64,000 bases of DNA from Amorphophallus konjac (taxonomy: Eukaryota; Streptophyta; Magnoliopsida; Alismatales; Araceae), in assembly GCA_022559845.1 (NCBI GenBank), contig CM040123.1, positions 314,135,933 through 314,199,932 of the forward strand. Reading direction: 5' to 3'. Shown here in pieces: positions 46,386 through 57,341 of this stretch (the first letter of the stretch is position 1; every line of letters begins with the position of its first letter). Made by a program: the position numbers and the translations under genes. The notes under the pieces were generated by a model. It searched no databases. It saw nothing but the letters and a program-made list of their open reading frames with translations, and was not told the DNA's origin.

Positions 46386-47864
46386 GTCTGGGTACAACAA
46401 ACGCCTACTCTGGATACCACTAGATCAACATGCATGGGCCCGACCAATACAAGACTACCTTCATCACCGACCATGGTTTGTATTGCTAGACCAAGATGCC
46501 GTTTGGGCTAAAAAATGCTGAGCCATGTACCAATGTCTTGTCAATCAGATTTTTGACTCCCAGATCGACCGTAATATGGAGGCGTATATCGATGACATGC
46601 TCGTCAAGAGCCTGCATGCTACCGATCACCTGGAAGACTTGACGGAGAAGTTCGCCACCTTGCGTTATTACAACATGAAGCTCAATCCGAACAAGTGTGC
46701 ATTTGGCGTAAGTTTAAGCAAGTTCCTCGGGTTCTTGGTTACCCATTGAGGTATTGAAGCTAACTCAGAGCAAATCAAAGCCGTGTTAGAGATGAAGCGA
46801 CAAGAACATGTGAGAGACGTGTGGAGTCTCACTGTCACCTCACTACACTCAATCGTTTTCTATCCAGAGTAGCCAAGAAGTGCCTCCCGTTCCTTTGGTT
46901 AATCAAAGAAGCCCACAAGTCATCGGGGAAAAAAGGGTACGTCGATTGGGACCAAGAGTGCAATTAGGCCTTCGAAGACCTCAAAAGGTACCTCTTGCCA
47001 CCACCGATTCTTGCCAAGCCTTCTCTTGGCAAACAACTATTCCTCTATTTGTTTGTGACACTGAGCACACTCAGTGCTGTGATCGCTCGGGAAGAAGAGA
47101 AGGGCATGCAGCTGATGTATTATGTAAGCAAAGCTCTTCAAGGCGTAGAATTTTGGTATTCACGGACCGAGAAGTTCGCATTAGCCCTGGTCATGGCCAC
47201 ACGAAAGCTGTGACTGTATCTCCTCTCCCACTTGATTGTCGTCCCAACCAACCAGCCCCTGTGTTAGATCCTCCAAAACCTTGACGCCTCAAGGAGGTTG
47301 GTGAAGTGGGCCACAGAGCTAGGGAAATTTGACATCAGCTTCCAACCAAGGACCGCCATCAAGGCCCAGGCCTTAGCTGACTTCATTGTCGAGTGCTTTC
47401 TCCCCGACGAGGAAGGGGCCACATGCTCCTCTTATCCTGCTTGGGAGTTGTACGTGGATGGGTCTTCCTATGCGAGCGGAAGTGGAGCAGGCTGGTCCTC
47501 ATGTCACCAAATGGGATCGAGCTACAATATGCATTGTGCTTCAATTTCCCGACTACAAATAATGCATCCAAGTATGAAGCACTAGTCTCCGACATTCGCA
47601 TGGCCAAACTTCTCGGAGCCCTCCATCTCTGTACATACATTGATTCATTGCTGGTTACCAACCAGGTTCGTTGGGAGTACGAAGCTCCCAGCCATGGAGA
47701 AGTATCTCCAAAAGATTAAGGACGTCTCATCAGGCCTCCCTCATTTCAAGGTGGTGCATATACCAAGGGCAGAGAATGCTCGAGCAGAGGCCCTCTACCG
47801 CCTCACCTCATCCACGATGCTGGTGAGCTCTCGATCAGTCCTGATTGAGAAGCTCTAGCGGCCG
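46386..47864 (+). pseudogene. pol: TAT-type pol fragment: RT and two RNase H regions
   Basis: It begins at MSGYNK, then after frameshifts MEAYIDDMLVKSLHATDHLE (RT active site near 46590), YNMKLNPNKCAFGVS, and LGFLVTH; a degenerate RNase H (VMATRKL region, 47190); TAIKAQALADFIVECFLP; and the second RNase H (ELYVDGSSYASGSGAG, ASKYEAL, TYIDSL). Many stops and frameshifts. It is cut at 47865 by another LTR. Clearly older than the TAT copy at 20129. Confidence 0.8.
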
Positions 47865-50611
47865 TGTCACGCCCCAAAGGGATAGCAGTGGAAACTACTA
47901 GGAACGTGGCAGTGAACAGTCATAAACAATTAGAGAAAATCACAAGAGACACAGTAGGGCCAAAAAATGACAAAAACTATATTTTTATTGATATCAAATT
48001 CTTTATTACAACTTTATAGACTCAAACTTACATTAACATAAAAAGAAAGAAAAAACCCAATACATGACTAGACTCAATAAAATAAAAAGACACAGACACT
48101 AATCTTCTAGAGCACACATCACTCTTATCCTTTCCCATCCAATTGAACATCTTCATCATTAATACTTGAAAAAATGTTAAGAGAAACCGAGTGAGCAAAA
48201 ACGCTCAGTACGAATTACATATGTATCGCCAAGCAAAAATATAAGTGATTAACCAATTAACCAATATTCATTAAAATGCTATGCCATGAACGATATAAAA
48301 CATAAATCAATCTAAAATGCAATTTATCGATCATAGGGGAATCAATAATGAATTTCAATGTCAAGGATAGATGTGAAGCTCAAAGGAAAGGGAACAGTCC
48401 CGATACCAAACCAAGTACAAGATAATACTATAAAATAATGAACAGATGATTCAGATGAACATAACTTATAGAATTGGCTAGAATATATCAGAATTCTAAT
48501 AACATTCAAGTAAGATAGTAGAATAATAGGTTAGCAGAATACCAAATTAACATAATATCAGAATAACAGAATAACAGAAGTTGGTGCAATACCACATCCA
48601 AAATTTTCTCATGGTTTATAGAATGGACTTCCGTCTTACCTGGCATTGGCTATTAGTAGATCCACAACACTTAATTAATTTATAAATTATAGATATGGCC
48701 AACGTGAAGTCAAGGAGTTATGTTCCAGAAATATCATGAATGAAATTCCCAAGAAAAATATAATGGCACAAGTAACATGGACGATATTCATGAGGAATAT
48801 CAAGTCAAAGGTATATTAACCAATCAATTCTCAGACTTATAAAACATAGCCAAATCGAAGAAAACATGTTCAATAAAATTGGGTTAAACGCGGTTATGAA
48901 CAGTGCCACGATCAAGATGAACGTGGTTGGTCATAAGGCCGCGACCAGAGGTAGACGATCCAGGTAGTTGTGAGATAGAGGTCTCCAACAGAACGTGATC
49001 AGGGGGTCAGTCGCAATCAGATGAACGTAGTTTCTGATCAAGCTGTGTTCAGAACAGAGCAGACAGAACCCAAATAGAACCTCGCTCTATGGGTCCAAAG
49101 GCCGGTTGAACCTTGACCTACACCAGTAGGACGAGATTCCTAATATTTTCAGGGCTTTTGTGGTACAACCAGCTCGACGTCCATGTGAGAATTCAAGGCT
49201 CACAGAGACTTACGGAGGCCTTGATGAAGAAAGTTCCAATCTAATAGAAGGAATATCTGGCGGAGTGTTCTAACTTCACAAAGAATTGGGGTTCAAGTGA
49301 GAAACAGAAATCAATCAATAGCAGTAGGTTAGCATCACCGGAGTGACATAACCTTCAATCAATATATTCATGATATATCACATGATATGATCATGAAATA
49401 GCCAATCAATATAAACTAACATGTGAGAGAGTTAAACCATGCAATGATGAACCTATTTCAGGTTAACAGGGAGTTATATATCTACTCTTTTAGCATCCTA
49501 AGAACAGTGAAGGCAAGATGAGTTTATAGAATCAAAAGATGAACATGAGCATGGATCATGCAACTTAAGAAGTTAAAGTTTATTCATGCACCCAAGTTAC
49601 TTTAGTTGGTTCAGATGATGTGCAGACATGAAAAACATGCATCTAAACTCAAATCCACTTACATAACATACTGGAAAGATACTAGGGTTTCTGGAAACCC
49701 ATGATAGAACACGATCGATAGAGGTGCCACGATCATCAGAACGTGGTCAGTATGGGAACTGTGATCTTTAACATGAATATTAAATAAATAAAAATTTTAA
49801 CTTAAGGATGGGGTCTATCGGGTGGCCGTGATAAAAAATGCGGTCCCTGTAGCATCCGCGACAACAAACAGAAAGCCATTTTCGACGGAAAAAACCATAA
49901 AATGACGACATCTAGTCCATAATCATTGAAATACATGCAATATAGTAGATATAATTTATAAAAAATAATGTAGAACTATGCTAGACATGCATATGAACGT
50001 GTTTAAACCATTAATTAGGGATTTAGCCTGGGAGAACACCTACCTTGAATCGTTTAAGGAAGAAGAAGAAGAAGAACGATGACTCCATAAAATCTCGAAG
50101 AAAACTTACGATTTATCTCTTAGCATGATCCTCCCATGCCAAGAAGCCATCTCCCATGAACTAGGGTCGACTAGGGAGACTATAGGGCCCTATTTATAGA
50201 ATATCTACATCCTAGAGTCCTAGTTTAGGTTAAGGAGCCCTAGATAGGATAAACCTCCAAAAATTTTGAACCCCAGTCTTATCTAAGCCACCTAGCACGA
50301 GATAAACCCTAATTAGACTAGGGTTTCTACGAAGAACGACCTAAACTTTATTGGGTTTGATTTAATTTCGATTTAAGGCCCATTTGGGTGAGTTTTAGCT
50401 TATTTAATCTATTAGAATTCAGGGCTTTTAATAACTTCGAATTAAATAATATTTTTAGGCCTATTAGGACTTTTAATATTAGCCTAACACTTAATTAAAA
50501 ATTATAAATTCATTTATATAGCTCATTATATTTATATAGAATTTGATATTATTTTATTCAAAAAAATTTATTTTCTCAATTAATAATTATTTTTAAATTC
50601 GAGTCACTACA
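47865..50611 (-). repeat. 3' LTR of gag-only element
   Basis: The plus strand starts TGTCACGCCCCAAAGG and ends GAGTCACTACA, 2747 bp. It has the same general type as the LTR at 36475 and contains short inverted phrases around CCACGATC and CGTGG. AT-rich, non-coding. Confidence 0.8.
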
Positions 50612-50624
50612 TCCTCCCCCAGTT
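50612..50624 (-). promoter_or_regulatory. polypurine tract
   Basis: The minus strand reads CTGGGGGAGGA directly before the LTR start TGTAGTGAC. Confidence 0.8.
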
Positions 50625-50772
50625 AAAGGAATCTAGTCCTCCAAATTCACATGACATTCATTTCTAAAACAATAGTGGGGTACCTAACCTATTTTCCCCA
50701 AATATCAAAAATATATCACATAATCATGCTAGCAATAATCTAAGATCTAATGGAAGGAAAATTAGCTTAAGG

Positions 50773-51340
50773 TTAAGGAGTATCTCTTGCTACTTCATCA
50801 TCAACAGGCTCGGCCCTTATCAAAGCTTGCAACCTTCCTTGACGCCGTGCTTCATTATGATCCTTCGCCTGCGAAGGTTGGTCTTTAGGAAGAGGGCAAT
50901 TTGTTACCCTATGCTTCTTACTCCCACATCAAAAACACGCTCCAATCTTCCATCGACATTTCTCAGATTGATGACCATCATTCCCGCAATGCTTACACTT
51001 CTCCTCCTTAGGCTTCTTATCATTCGGAACTCCATTACCATCACTCGACCTCTTGTTGCCATTTCCCAATCTCTTCTTCTCCATTCCCGCCTTGACCTTC
51101 TCGGGCATTTCCATGGCATCCTCTAATAGTTGATCTCTTCTCACCATCTCAGCATAAGATTGAATGTCCATCGGTGCCAATTAGGATATAAATTACAACC
51201 TTAATTCATTCAAGAATCGCTTGGCATTCATCTTATCGGTCAATATCAAGTGAGATGCATAACGAGATAACCTAGAAAATTGGCTCTCATACTTCGCTAC
51301 CTTCATACTCCTTTACTTAAGGGAGGCAAATTCCGTAGCC
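50773..51340 (-). pseudogene. gag: gag, C-terminal part with zinc knuckle
   Basis: The minus strand continues the gag core (EFASLK, then ESQFSRLSRYASHLILTDKM), followed after stops by APMDIQSYAEMVRRDQLLED, a Lys-rich linker and the knuckle CKHCGNDGHQSEKC. A second knuckle is spoiled by TGA in place of its first Cys (ACF-stop-CGSKKHRVTNC). The frame ends with a TAA at 50775-50773, and the polypurine tract follows with no pol. Confidence 0.75.
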
Positions 51341-51728
51341 TTTCTTGTTGTGCCCCTTGTGCTTTGATGAATGTGGTGTTTTAATGATAGCAACATGAAT
51401 GAGTCACCACATTGAATGATAGCAACATGAATGTTTATAACTGATATAAATGTTTATAACTGATATACTCTGTGGAAAATACATAACTGATATACTCTAT
51501 GGAAAATGCATATGACTGTGACTGGTATATTCTCTGGAGAATGCTTGAGTATGTTATATCTGATCTATTCTGTGGAGAATGCATGAGTGTGCTAAATCAT
51601 GCAGTGTTCCATACTAAGTGCATAATGTGTTTTGTGCTTGAATTAAGATCGATGCATTGCTTCTTCTGTGCATATACTGCATCAGTGCACTTAGATGGGT
51701 CGACCCCCTTTCTTGATGGGTCGACTCC

Positions 51729-52331
51729 CTCAGAACACAAGTCTATACAACTGTCCATCTTATTTAGTGTCTCATGCAGTGTCAACGCAGTAAGTGTGTA
51801 CATTGCATTCTCAAGTCTGCAGCGTCAACGCTGTAAGTCTATACAGCCTCTGTGTGTTCTATGCATTTCACAAGTCTACACACTCAGCATAGTCTATACA
51901 TCGTGTTGTGTCTGTGTTGTGTTTGGGCATCGTTGAGATCACAAGTCTATACACTCGTCTCATGCAGGGTAAAGCCCAAAGTCTAGACATTGCTGCATTG
52001 CTTGCATTTCAGAGTCTATACATCGTTCATGCATGTGCACAGTTCGTGGACAAAGTCTGTACATCGTCCTAGATTGCATTAGCAAGTCTATACATTGTCA
52101 GGGCTTCATGCACTAAGTCTATACAGGCTTAGTTTGTACATCGGCTTGTTCACACTTCATCATGTCTGTACATTGTCAGTGCATCATGTAAGTCTGTACA
52201 GAGTCTTGTTGAAAGTCTGTACATCGTCTTCTTATTCATGCATAGCATGCATTGTTCATGAACTCTGTACAACCCAAGTCTGTACATCGCATCATATTGT
52301 TCATGCAGTGTCTTGGTGAAGTCTATACACT
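51729..52331 (+). repeat. motif array in solo LTR, first part
   Basis: About 18 copies of AGTCT(A/G)TACA(T/C)(T/C)G with irregular spacing, interrupted by the LINE. Confidence 0.85.
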
Positions 52332-54972
52332 TGCTCCAGCTCTTTTTATCTTAGCTGAGGAAGTGCTGAGCAGGGGGTTGCTTCAGCTCTTTTCCTCTGG
52401 TCAGTGTCACTATTTTCATGTCTCTCGTAGTGCAACTCCTATCTCCCATATTTTGTTTGCTGATGATTCTATTATCTTTATGAATGGGGGTATTTACTCC
52501 ATTAAAGCTTTACTCAAGTTTTTGAAGAAGTATGAGGACAGCTCAGGTCAGAGGATAAATTCTAGTAAGAGTTCTTTTATCACTTCCAAGAGCATGCATC
52601 ATCAGGCTATTGAGAGGATTCATAACATTACTGGTTTTCAACACAAATCTGATAGTATGGTTTACCTTGGAATTCCTCTTTTTAAGGGTCGAAGTAAAGT
52701 TCTTCACTTTAAATTTCTGCTGGAAAAAATTAATGCAAAATTGATGGGCTGGCAGAGTAAATTTTTATCCCAAGCAGGAAGATTGTCTTTGATTAAATCG
52801 GTGCTCTCTGCTATTCCCATTTATACTATCAGTTCTACATCCATTCCTTACAGTATTAGTAATCAAGTGGGGTGTATCTGTGCTAATTTCTTTTGGCAAG
52901 GATTGGACCCTGTTCACAGGAGACACTGGGTTAACTGGGACTTGATTTGCTATCCCCAATCCACTGGGGGTCTGGGTGTGCGAAATCTTCGAGATTTGCA
53001 AGTGTGCTCTTATGTCAAGCAGTTATGGTTTGCTCTTTATGGTAATTCCCTTTGGGCTAAGTTTACCAGGCAGAAATATATTAGGGAGCAGCATATTTCA
53101 GATTGTAGAATTCCTTTTCCTGTGGGCATTAAATGCAGAGATTTTATTAAAGCTAAATCCATTTTGATGGCTGGCAAGAAGATGATTGTTTTTAATGGTA
53201 AGTGGACCAACTTTCTCAAAGACAATTGGTTTAAAGGGAACCTTCTCTCAGATGATATCAGTGATCAAGAGGAATTTTTAGATGATTGTTCGGTTCATGA
53301 TGCCTTGGCTAATCACCAACACCCTATTTGGCATTATATTGTGGACAGTGACTTGAAAACTGAGGTCCAGAGTTTTAATATTCATGATGGGGAAGATATC
53401 CCTGTCTGGTCTTTCTCATATTCAGGCTGCTTTGACTTTAAGTCTACCTATAAATTCATCAAAGAGCAAAGAGTTGAATATTACAAAGTTAAGCTTTGGA
53501 ACTCAAAATTCCCTCCACGTGCAGCCTTATTTTATTGGAAATTGTTGAATCATGCAGTTCCAGTGGATGGTAGAATCCAGCAGAAGGGTATTTCACTTTC
53601 CTCTTGTTATAGTTGTTGCTACTTGTCACATTCTGTAGAAGAATTGGATCACCTATTTGTCACTAGCGAGCTTGCTAGTTTCTTATGGAACAAATTCAGC
53701 CCTTTGTTGGATGATACTCATCTATTAATTCTCCCTATTCAGACAAGGCTCCTATTGATTCTGAAGGAATCTATAATATCCAGCCCTCGGGGTTTTCTGA
53801 ACCTTTTGGTATCCATGATGATTGTGTGGGAAGTTTGGAAACAGAGGTGCTTAACAAGTTTTGAAGGGTGCAAGGTTAATTTGTTGCGTTGGGGCAGTAT
53901 GATTAAAGAGGAGATTGTCCACATTCTCAATCAACATATCTTCTCCATGGAGTCCAATCGTCCTTATCTACAGACTCTTCAACAGTGGGGTTTTTCCTTT
54001 CTATGCAAAGCTATACAAATTAAAGTTGTCAGATGGTCTGCTCCATCTGTCGCGTATGCTCTTAATGTCGATGGCTCTAGTAAAGGCAATCTGGGTGTTT
54101 CTGGCGGAGGAGGGTGCTTTAGAGATGGTCATGGAAATGTTCTGCTGGGATTCTCCTACTATTATGGCATTGGTTCTAGTATTGTGGCTGAAGGAAGAGC
54201 TCTTCTTGATGGACTCCGTCTGGCCAAGCTTCATGGTATTCCTATATCTATTATATATACAGATTCCAAGGTGCTGCATGATCTCTTGAAAGGCATTGGT
54301 CGTCCTCCGTGGCACTTTCTTCCTTGGTGGAGCCTCTTGAAGGAATCTTTCCAGTCTAGTACATGCCCTTTATTTCATATTTTTCGAGAGGCTAATCAAT
54401 TAGCGGATTCCTTGGCCAAGGTTGCAGTGAATATTAGAAGTAACTCTGAGTTTTTCTCTTTAAGGGAGCTCCCTGCAGCGGCCAAAAAGTTTGCCAGGGT
54501 GGATGCTATTGGTATGCCAAATCTTCGTATTCGGTGAAATTAAACCTGCTGTGGTTTAATGGAGTGGGAGTGGGACCCGAAGCCTGATAAAATGTGGTTT
54601 AATGGAGTGCTGTTCGTGCAGTCTATCATTTTGTGCAGTCAGATTTCTTTGTGCAGCCAGTTACTTCGTGTTTCTGTGGATTCCTTCACGTTGTTGCGAT
54701 ATCTTCGTGCAGTATTTGAGTTGGGTTGGAAGTGGTGGTGCGGCTGCCTTCGTGCAATATCTTACTTTGTATAGTTATTACCTTTGCACAGCTGGTTTCT
54801 TAGATTTTTTCTTGATGTTATCAGTCGGACCTCATGTTTTGTAATATCCTATCCTACATAAATAAAAGAAAGCATCTTGTGGGGGAGGTGGAGTGGGAAC
54901 ATTCCCTACCTTTGGTATGGGGGTGCACTCTCCCTTTTAGCACTTGATGACTTTGGTTTATGGAAAAAAAAA
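52331..54972 (+). mobile_element. 5'-truncated LINE with intact 3' ORF
   Basis: L1-like element starting inside the RT domain and ending in an A-run at 54964-54972. It entered the motif array: AAGTCTATACACT before and AAGTTTATACATC after are a possible decayed target duplication, though array similarity confounds this. Confidence 0.85.
52333..54537 (+). CDS. LINE RT C-terminus, zf-RVT and RNase H
   Basis: About 735 uninterrupted codons. They show the end of RT (APALFILAEEVLSRGL, SHILFADDSIIF with the FADD active site, RINSSKSSFI, YLGIPLFKG), the maturation region GWQSKFLSQAGRLSLIKSVL, a zf-RVT domain (PRAALFYWKLLNHAVPVDGR, then SCYSCCYLSHSVEELDHLFV), and an RNase H (LNVDGSSKGNLGVSGGGG, AEGRALLDGLRLAK, IYTDSK, EANQLADSLAKVA). 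The 5' part with endonuclease and most RT is missing, so it cannot move alone. The open frame also extends upstream into the LTR to 52252. Lack of stops indicates a fairly young insertion. Confidence 0.85.
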   Translation, partial: APALFILAEEVLSRGLLQLFSSGQCHYFHVSRSATPISHILFADDSIIFMNGGIYSIKALLKFLKKYEDSSGQRINSSKSSFITSKSMHHQAIERIHNITGFQHKSDSMVYLGIPLFKGRSKVLHFKFLLEKINAKLMGWQSKFLSQAGRLSLIKSVLSAIPIYTISSTSIPYSISNQVGCICANFFWQGLDPVHRRHWVNWDLICYPQSTGGLGVRNLRDLQVCSYVKQLWFALYGNSLWAKFTRQKYIREQHISDCRIPFPVGIKCRDFIKAKSILMAGKKMIVFNGKWTNFLKDNWFKGNLLSDDISDQEEFLDDCSVHDALANHQHPIWHYIVDSDLKTEVQSFNIHDGEDIPVWSFSYSGCFDFKSTYKFIKEQRVEYYKVKLWNSKFPPRAALFYWKLLNHAVPVDGRIQQKGISLSSCYSCCYLSHSVEELDHLFVTSELASFLWNKFSPLLDDTHLLILPIQTRLLLILKESIISSPRGFLNLLVSMMIVWEVWKQRCLTSFEGCKVNLLRWGSMIKEEIVHILNQHIFSMESNRPYLQTLQQWGFSFLCKAIQIKVVRWSAPSVAYALNVDGSSKGNLGVSGGGGCFRDGHGNVLLGFSYYYGIGSSIVAEGRALLDGLRLAKLHGIPISIIYTDSKVLHDLLKGIGRPPWHFLPWWSLLKESFQSSTCPLFHIFREANQLADSLAKVAVNIRSNSEFFSLRELPAAAKKFARVDAIGMPNLRIR

Positions 54973-56007
54973 GTTTATACATCGTTTCACTGTACAAGTC
55001 CATACAATGCATGCACTTTCATTCAAGTCCACACATTGATGCACTGTAGATAGCTCGAGGTAAAGTCTGTACAACCATTGCCTTCATATAGGAAGTCTGT
55101 ACATCCTACTGCACTGTAGCTTTCACGGAACCAAGTCTATACACTGCTGCACGTTGTGTTTTGTCGAAGTCTGCACATTGCTGAATGATCTGCAAGTCTG
55201 TACACTGGTCGAGCATTCAAGTCTGAACATTGGCCAAGTCTACACATCGGCACTGTAGCTTGCTTAGCTCAAGTCTATACATCCGTTTGCACAACACATG
55301 AACTCTATACATTGCACTGTTCATGCACGGCACAGCAAGTCTGCACAACGTCCGCCTCATTTAACGTCTAAGGCAAGTCTATACACTGGAAATTGAAGTG
55401 TGTACATTGAGCGTCTCATTGAGCGTCTCATGTAAGTCTATACATCACATTGGGCTTCAGGCTTTACAAGTCTCTACAAAGCTTTCGTCTCATGCATTGT
55501 CTAAGCTAAGTCCATACATTGGACTGTAGCATCTTTACCCACGTTCTATGCTTCAAGTCTGTACATCCTTCAAGGGGCCAAGTCTATACATTGTGTCGTT
55601 CACATCTTCAAGTCTGGACATTGCCCAGTCTGCTTCGCAAATTCTATGCATCCATTGGTTCTTAGTTGGGCCAAGTCTATACATTGCCCAGGCTGCATAA
55701 CGTCAAGTCTTTACATTGAACTCTATACATTGCATGCAGTTGCACTTCACAAGTCTACACATTGCTGTTCTTCACAGCAAGTCTATACACTGCTCACTCA
55801 TATAGGAAGTATGTACATCGCATAGTTTCACATATATGAAGTCTATACTTTGAGGAGAGTCTATACATTGCATTGGCTTTGAGCTGATGGGTCGACCCCC
55901 CCTCCAGATGGGTCGACCCCCAGATCAGCAAGTATGTACAGAGCTCTGCCTTGTTCAGCATCATAAAGTCTATATAATGCATTGTTTCCTTAAAGTCTGT
56001 ACAGGGT
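54972..56007 (+). repeat. motif array in solo LTR, second part
   Basis: About 33 further copies of the 13-bp motif, again irregularly spaced, with a GGGTCGACCC pair near 55889 and 55910. Confidence 0.85.
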
Positions 56008-56772
56008 TGATACTTAACCTGATAAGTGTTCTCGTCTGTCTGACAGGTGGTCTGCTCGTGGAGGCTAATGAAGGGCACGTGATCCGAGGGCTGACAAGAA
56101 GCTGACACGTGGCCAAATATCTGGGCGGGAACTGTGGAAGCCACACGCGCCCAGTGCTATCTCCTGCTGTGACTGCCTTAAAAGGACGCCTTCGTCCAAC
56201 AGAAGAGGATGATCGAAGCTGAGAGATCAAAGGGAAAAGTCTATACAGTGAGATAGAAGTAGCAGAGAGCTTTCGATCCACGGAGAAGAAGAAGAAAAGA
56301 AAAAGAAGAAGAGCAGAAGGAAAGGAAGAGAAAGAGAGAGCTAGAGAACTCGAGCAGAGTGTGCAGAGAAGAAGAAGAGAAAGAAGTCGAGAAGAAATAG
56401 TGAGATCGAGAGAAGAGGAGAGCAGCTGTCTGAAGATCAGTCTTCACTGGACCGTGGATCAAATCCAGGCCAGTCAGCTCATTCTGAGCCACATTGTGCT
56501 TCATCGCTTTTCAGCTTTCAGTTGATGTTGTTATTTGCTTTTGTTTTTCCTTCTAAACCTTTTATCAAGCTGTTAGCCAGCGACTGTAGAGGTGGACTCC
56601 TCTGGACGGGTAAGCTGTAATCCCCAGCGGTTTGCAGAGGTGCATCCTCTGGACAGCAAGCTGTGAGGCTCAGCGGGCGAGGAGGATTCCTCGGACGGCA
56701 AGCTATGTTGCCCAGCGGTTGTATGGCAAGCTGTGATGCCCAGCTGTTCAAGCTGTGAGTCAGCAGAATCCA

Positions 56773-56822
56773 CACTCAGTTTGAGTGTGGGGTGGATGTA
56801 GGTCTGCAGGACCGAACCACCT
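56773..56822 (+). other. terminal stem-loops of solo LTR
   Basis: CACACTCA-GTT-TGAGTGTG is followed by the GGTGG...CCACC hairpin shared with 6713-6755. Confidence 0.55.
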
Positions 56823-57139
56823 AAAAACCTCTTGTGCACTGTGGTTTGATCTCTTTGTGTGTTTGGCGCTAGATGCTTGCGTAGGGGCGATATGGCTTGA
56901 TTGCATACCATGTGCTTGACTGTGGTATTGAGTGTTCTTTGATTTGTTATTCCGTTGTTGCTCTTTGTCCTTCTGAAGAAGGTAGATTTAATTCCGCAGT
57001 TCTTAGTATTAGATTTAATTAGCCTTCAGATTGTCTAATCTGTCTTGTTAGCATTCTAGTTTTATAATTGGGTGAAATTTTTGTAAGGGCTATATTCATT
57101 CACCCCCCCTCTGAATACTGCACCGAACCCAACATTTCT

Positions 57140-57341
57140 CTCTCAAACTCTTTCCAAAAAATACTTATCATTAAAATACTCCAAAAATTCTGCCCAAGTT
57201 ACTTGATCATTTGGTAAAGTAGCCTCCACAGACTCCCACCAAGCCCTCGCATCCATCTCCAGTTGAAATGTTGCTAAAATGACCTTATCTTGGTCTGAAC
57301 ATTGCATCACTCTAAAGATTCTTTCTAACTCTTTAATCCAA
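57140..57341 (-). pseudogene. gag: gag, N-terminal part
   Basis: The minus strand reads WIKELERIFRVMQCSDQDKV, then ILATFQLEMDARAWWESVEA and WAEFLEYFNDKYFLERV, the gypsy gag core, continuing across the solo LTR into 51340. Upstream coding sequence is replaced by the LTR at 57342. Confidence 0.8.

Larger units (their letters stand above)
51346..57134 (+). repeat. solo LTR of SIRE-type copia family, interrupted by LINE
   Basis: It starts TGTTGTGCCCC and ends CCGAACCCAACA, with the 5-bp duplication TTTCT at 51341-51345 and 57135-57139 and gag sequence continuing on both sides. Without the LINE it is about 3.15 kb. Motif array, GGGTCGACCC palindromes, the shared GACCGTGGATCAAATCCAGG block and terminal stem-loop tie it to the LTR at 4389-7083. 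Confidence 0.9.
47865..57341 (-). mobile_element. gag-only gypsy element, minus strand, with nested insertions
   Basis: Read on the minus strand: gag (57341-57140 continuing at 51340-50773), about 150 bp of UTR, polypurine tract (50624-50612) and 3' LTR (50611-47865). No pol lies between gag and the tract, the layout of TR-GAG type non-autonomous elements. A SIRE-type solo LTR (51346-57134) splits gag, and the 5' side is cut at 57342 by another LTR. Confidence 0.75.
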
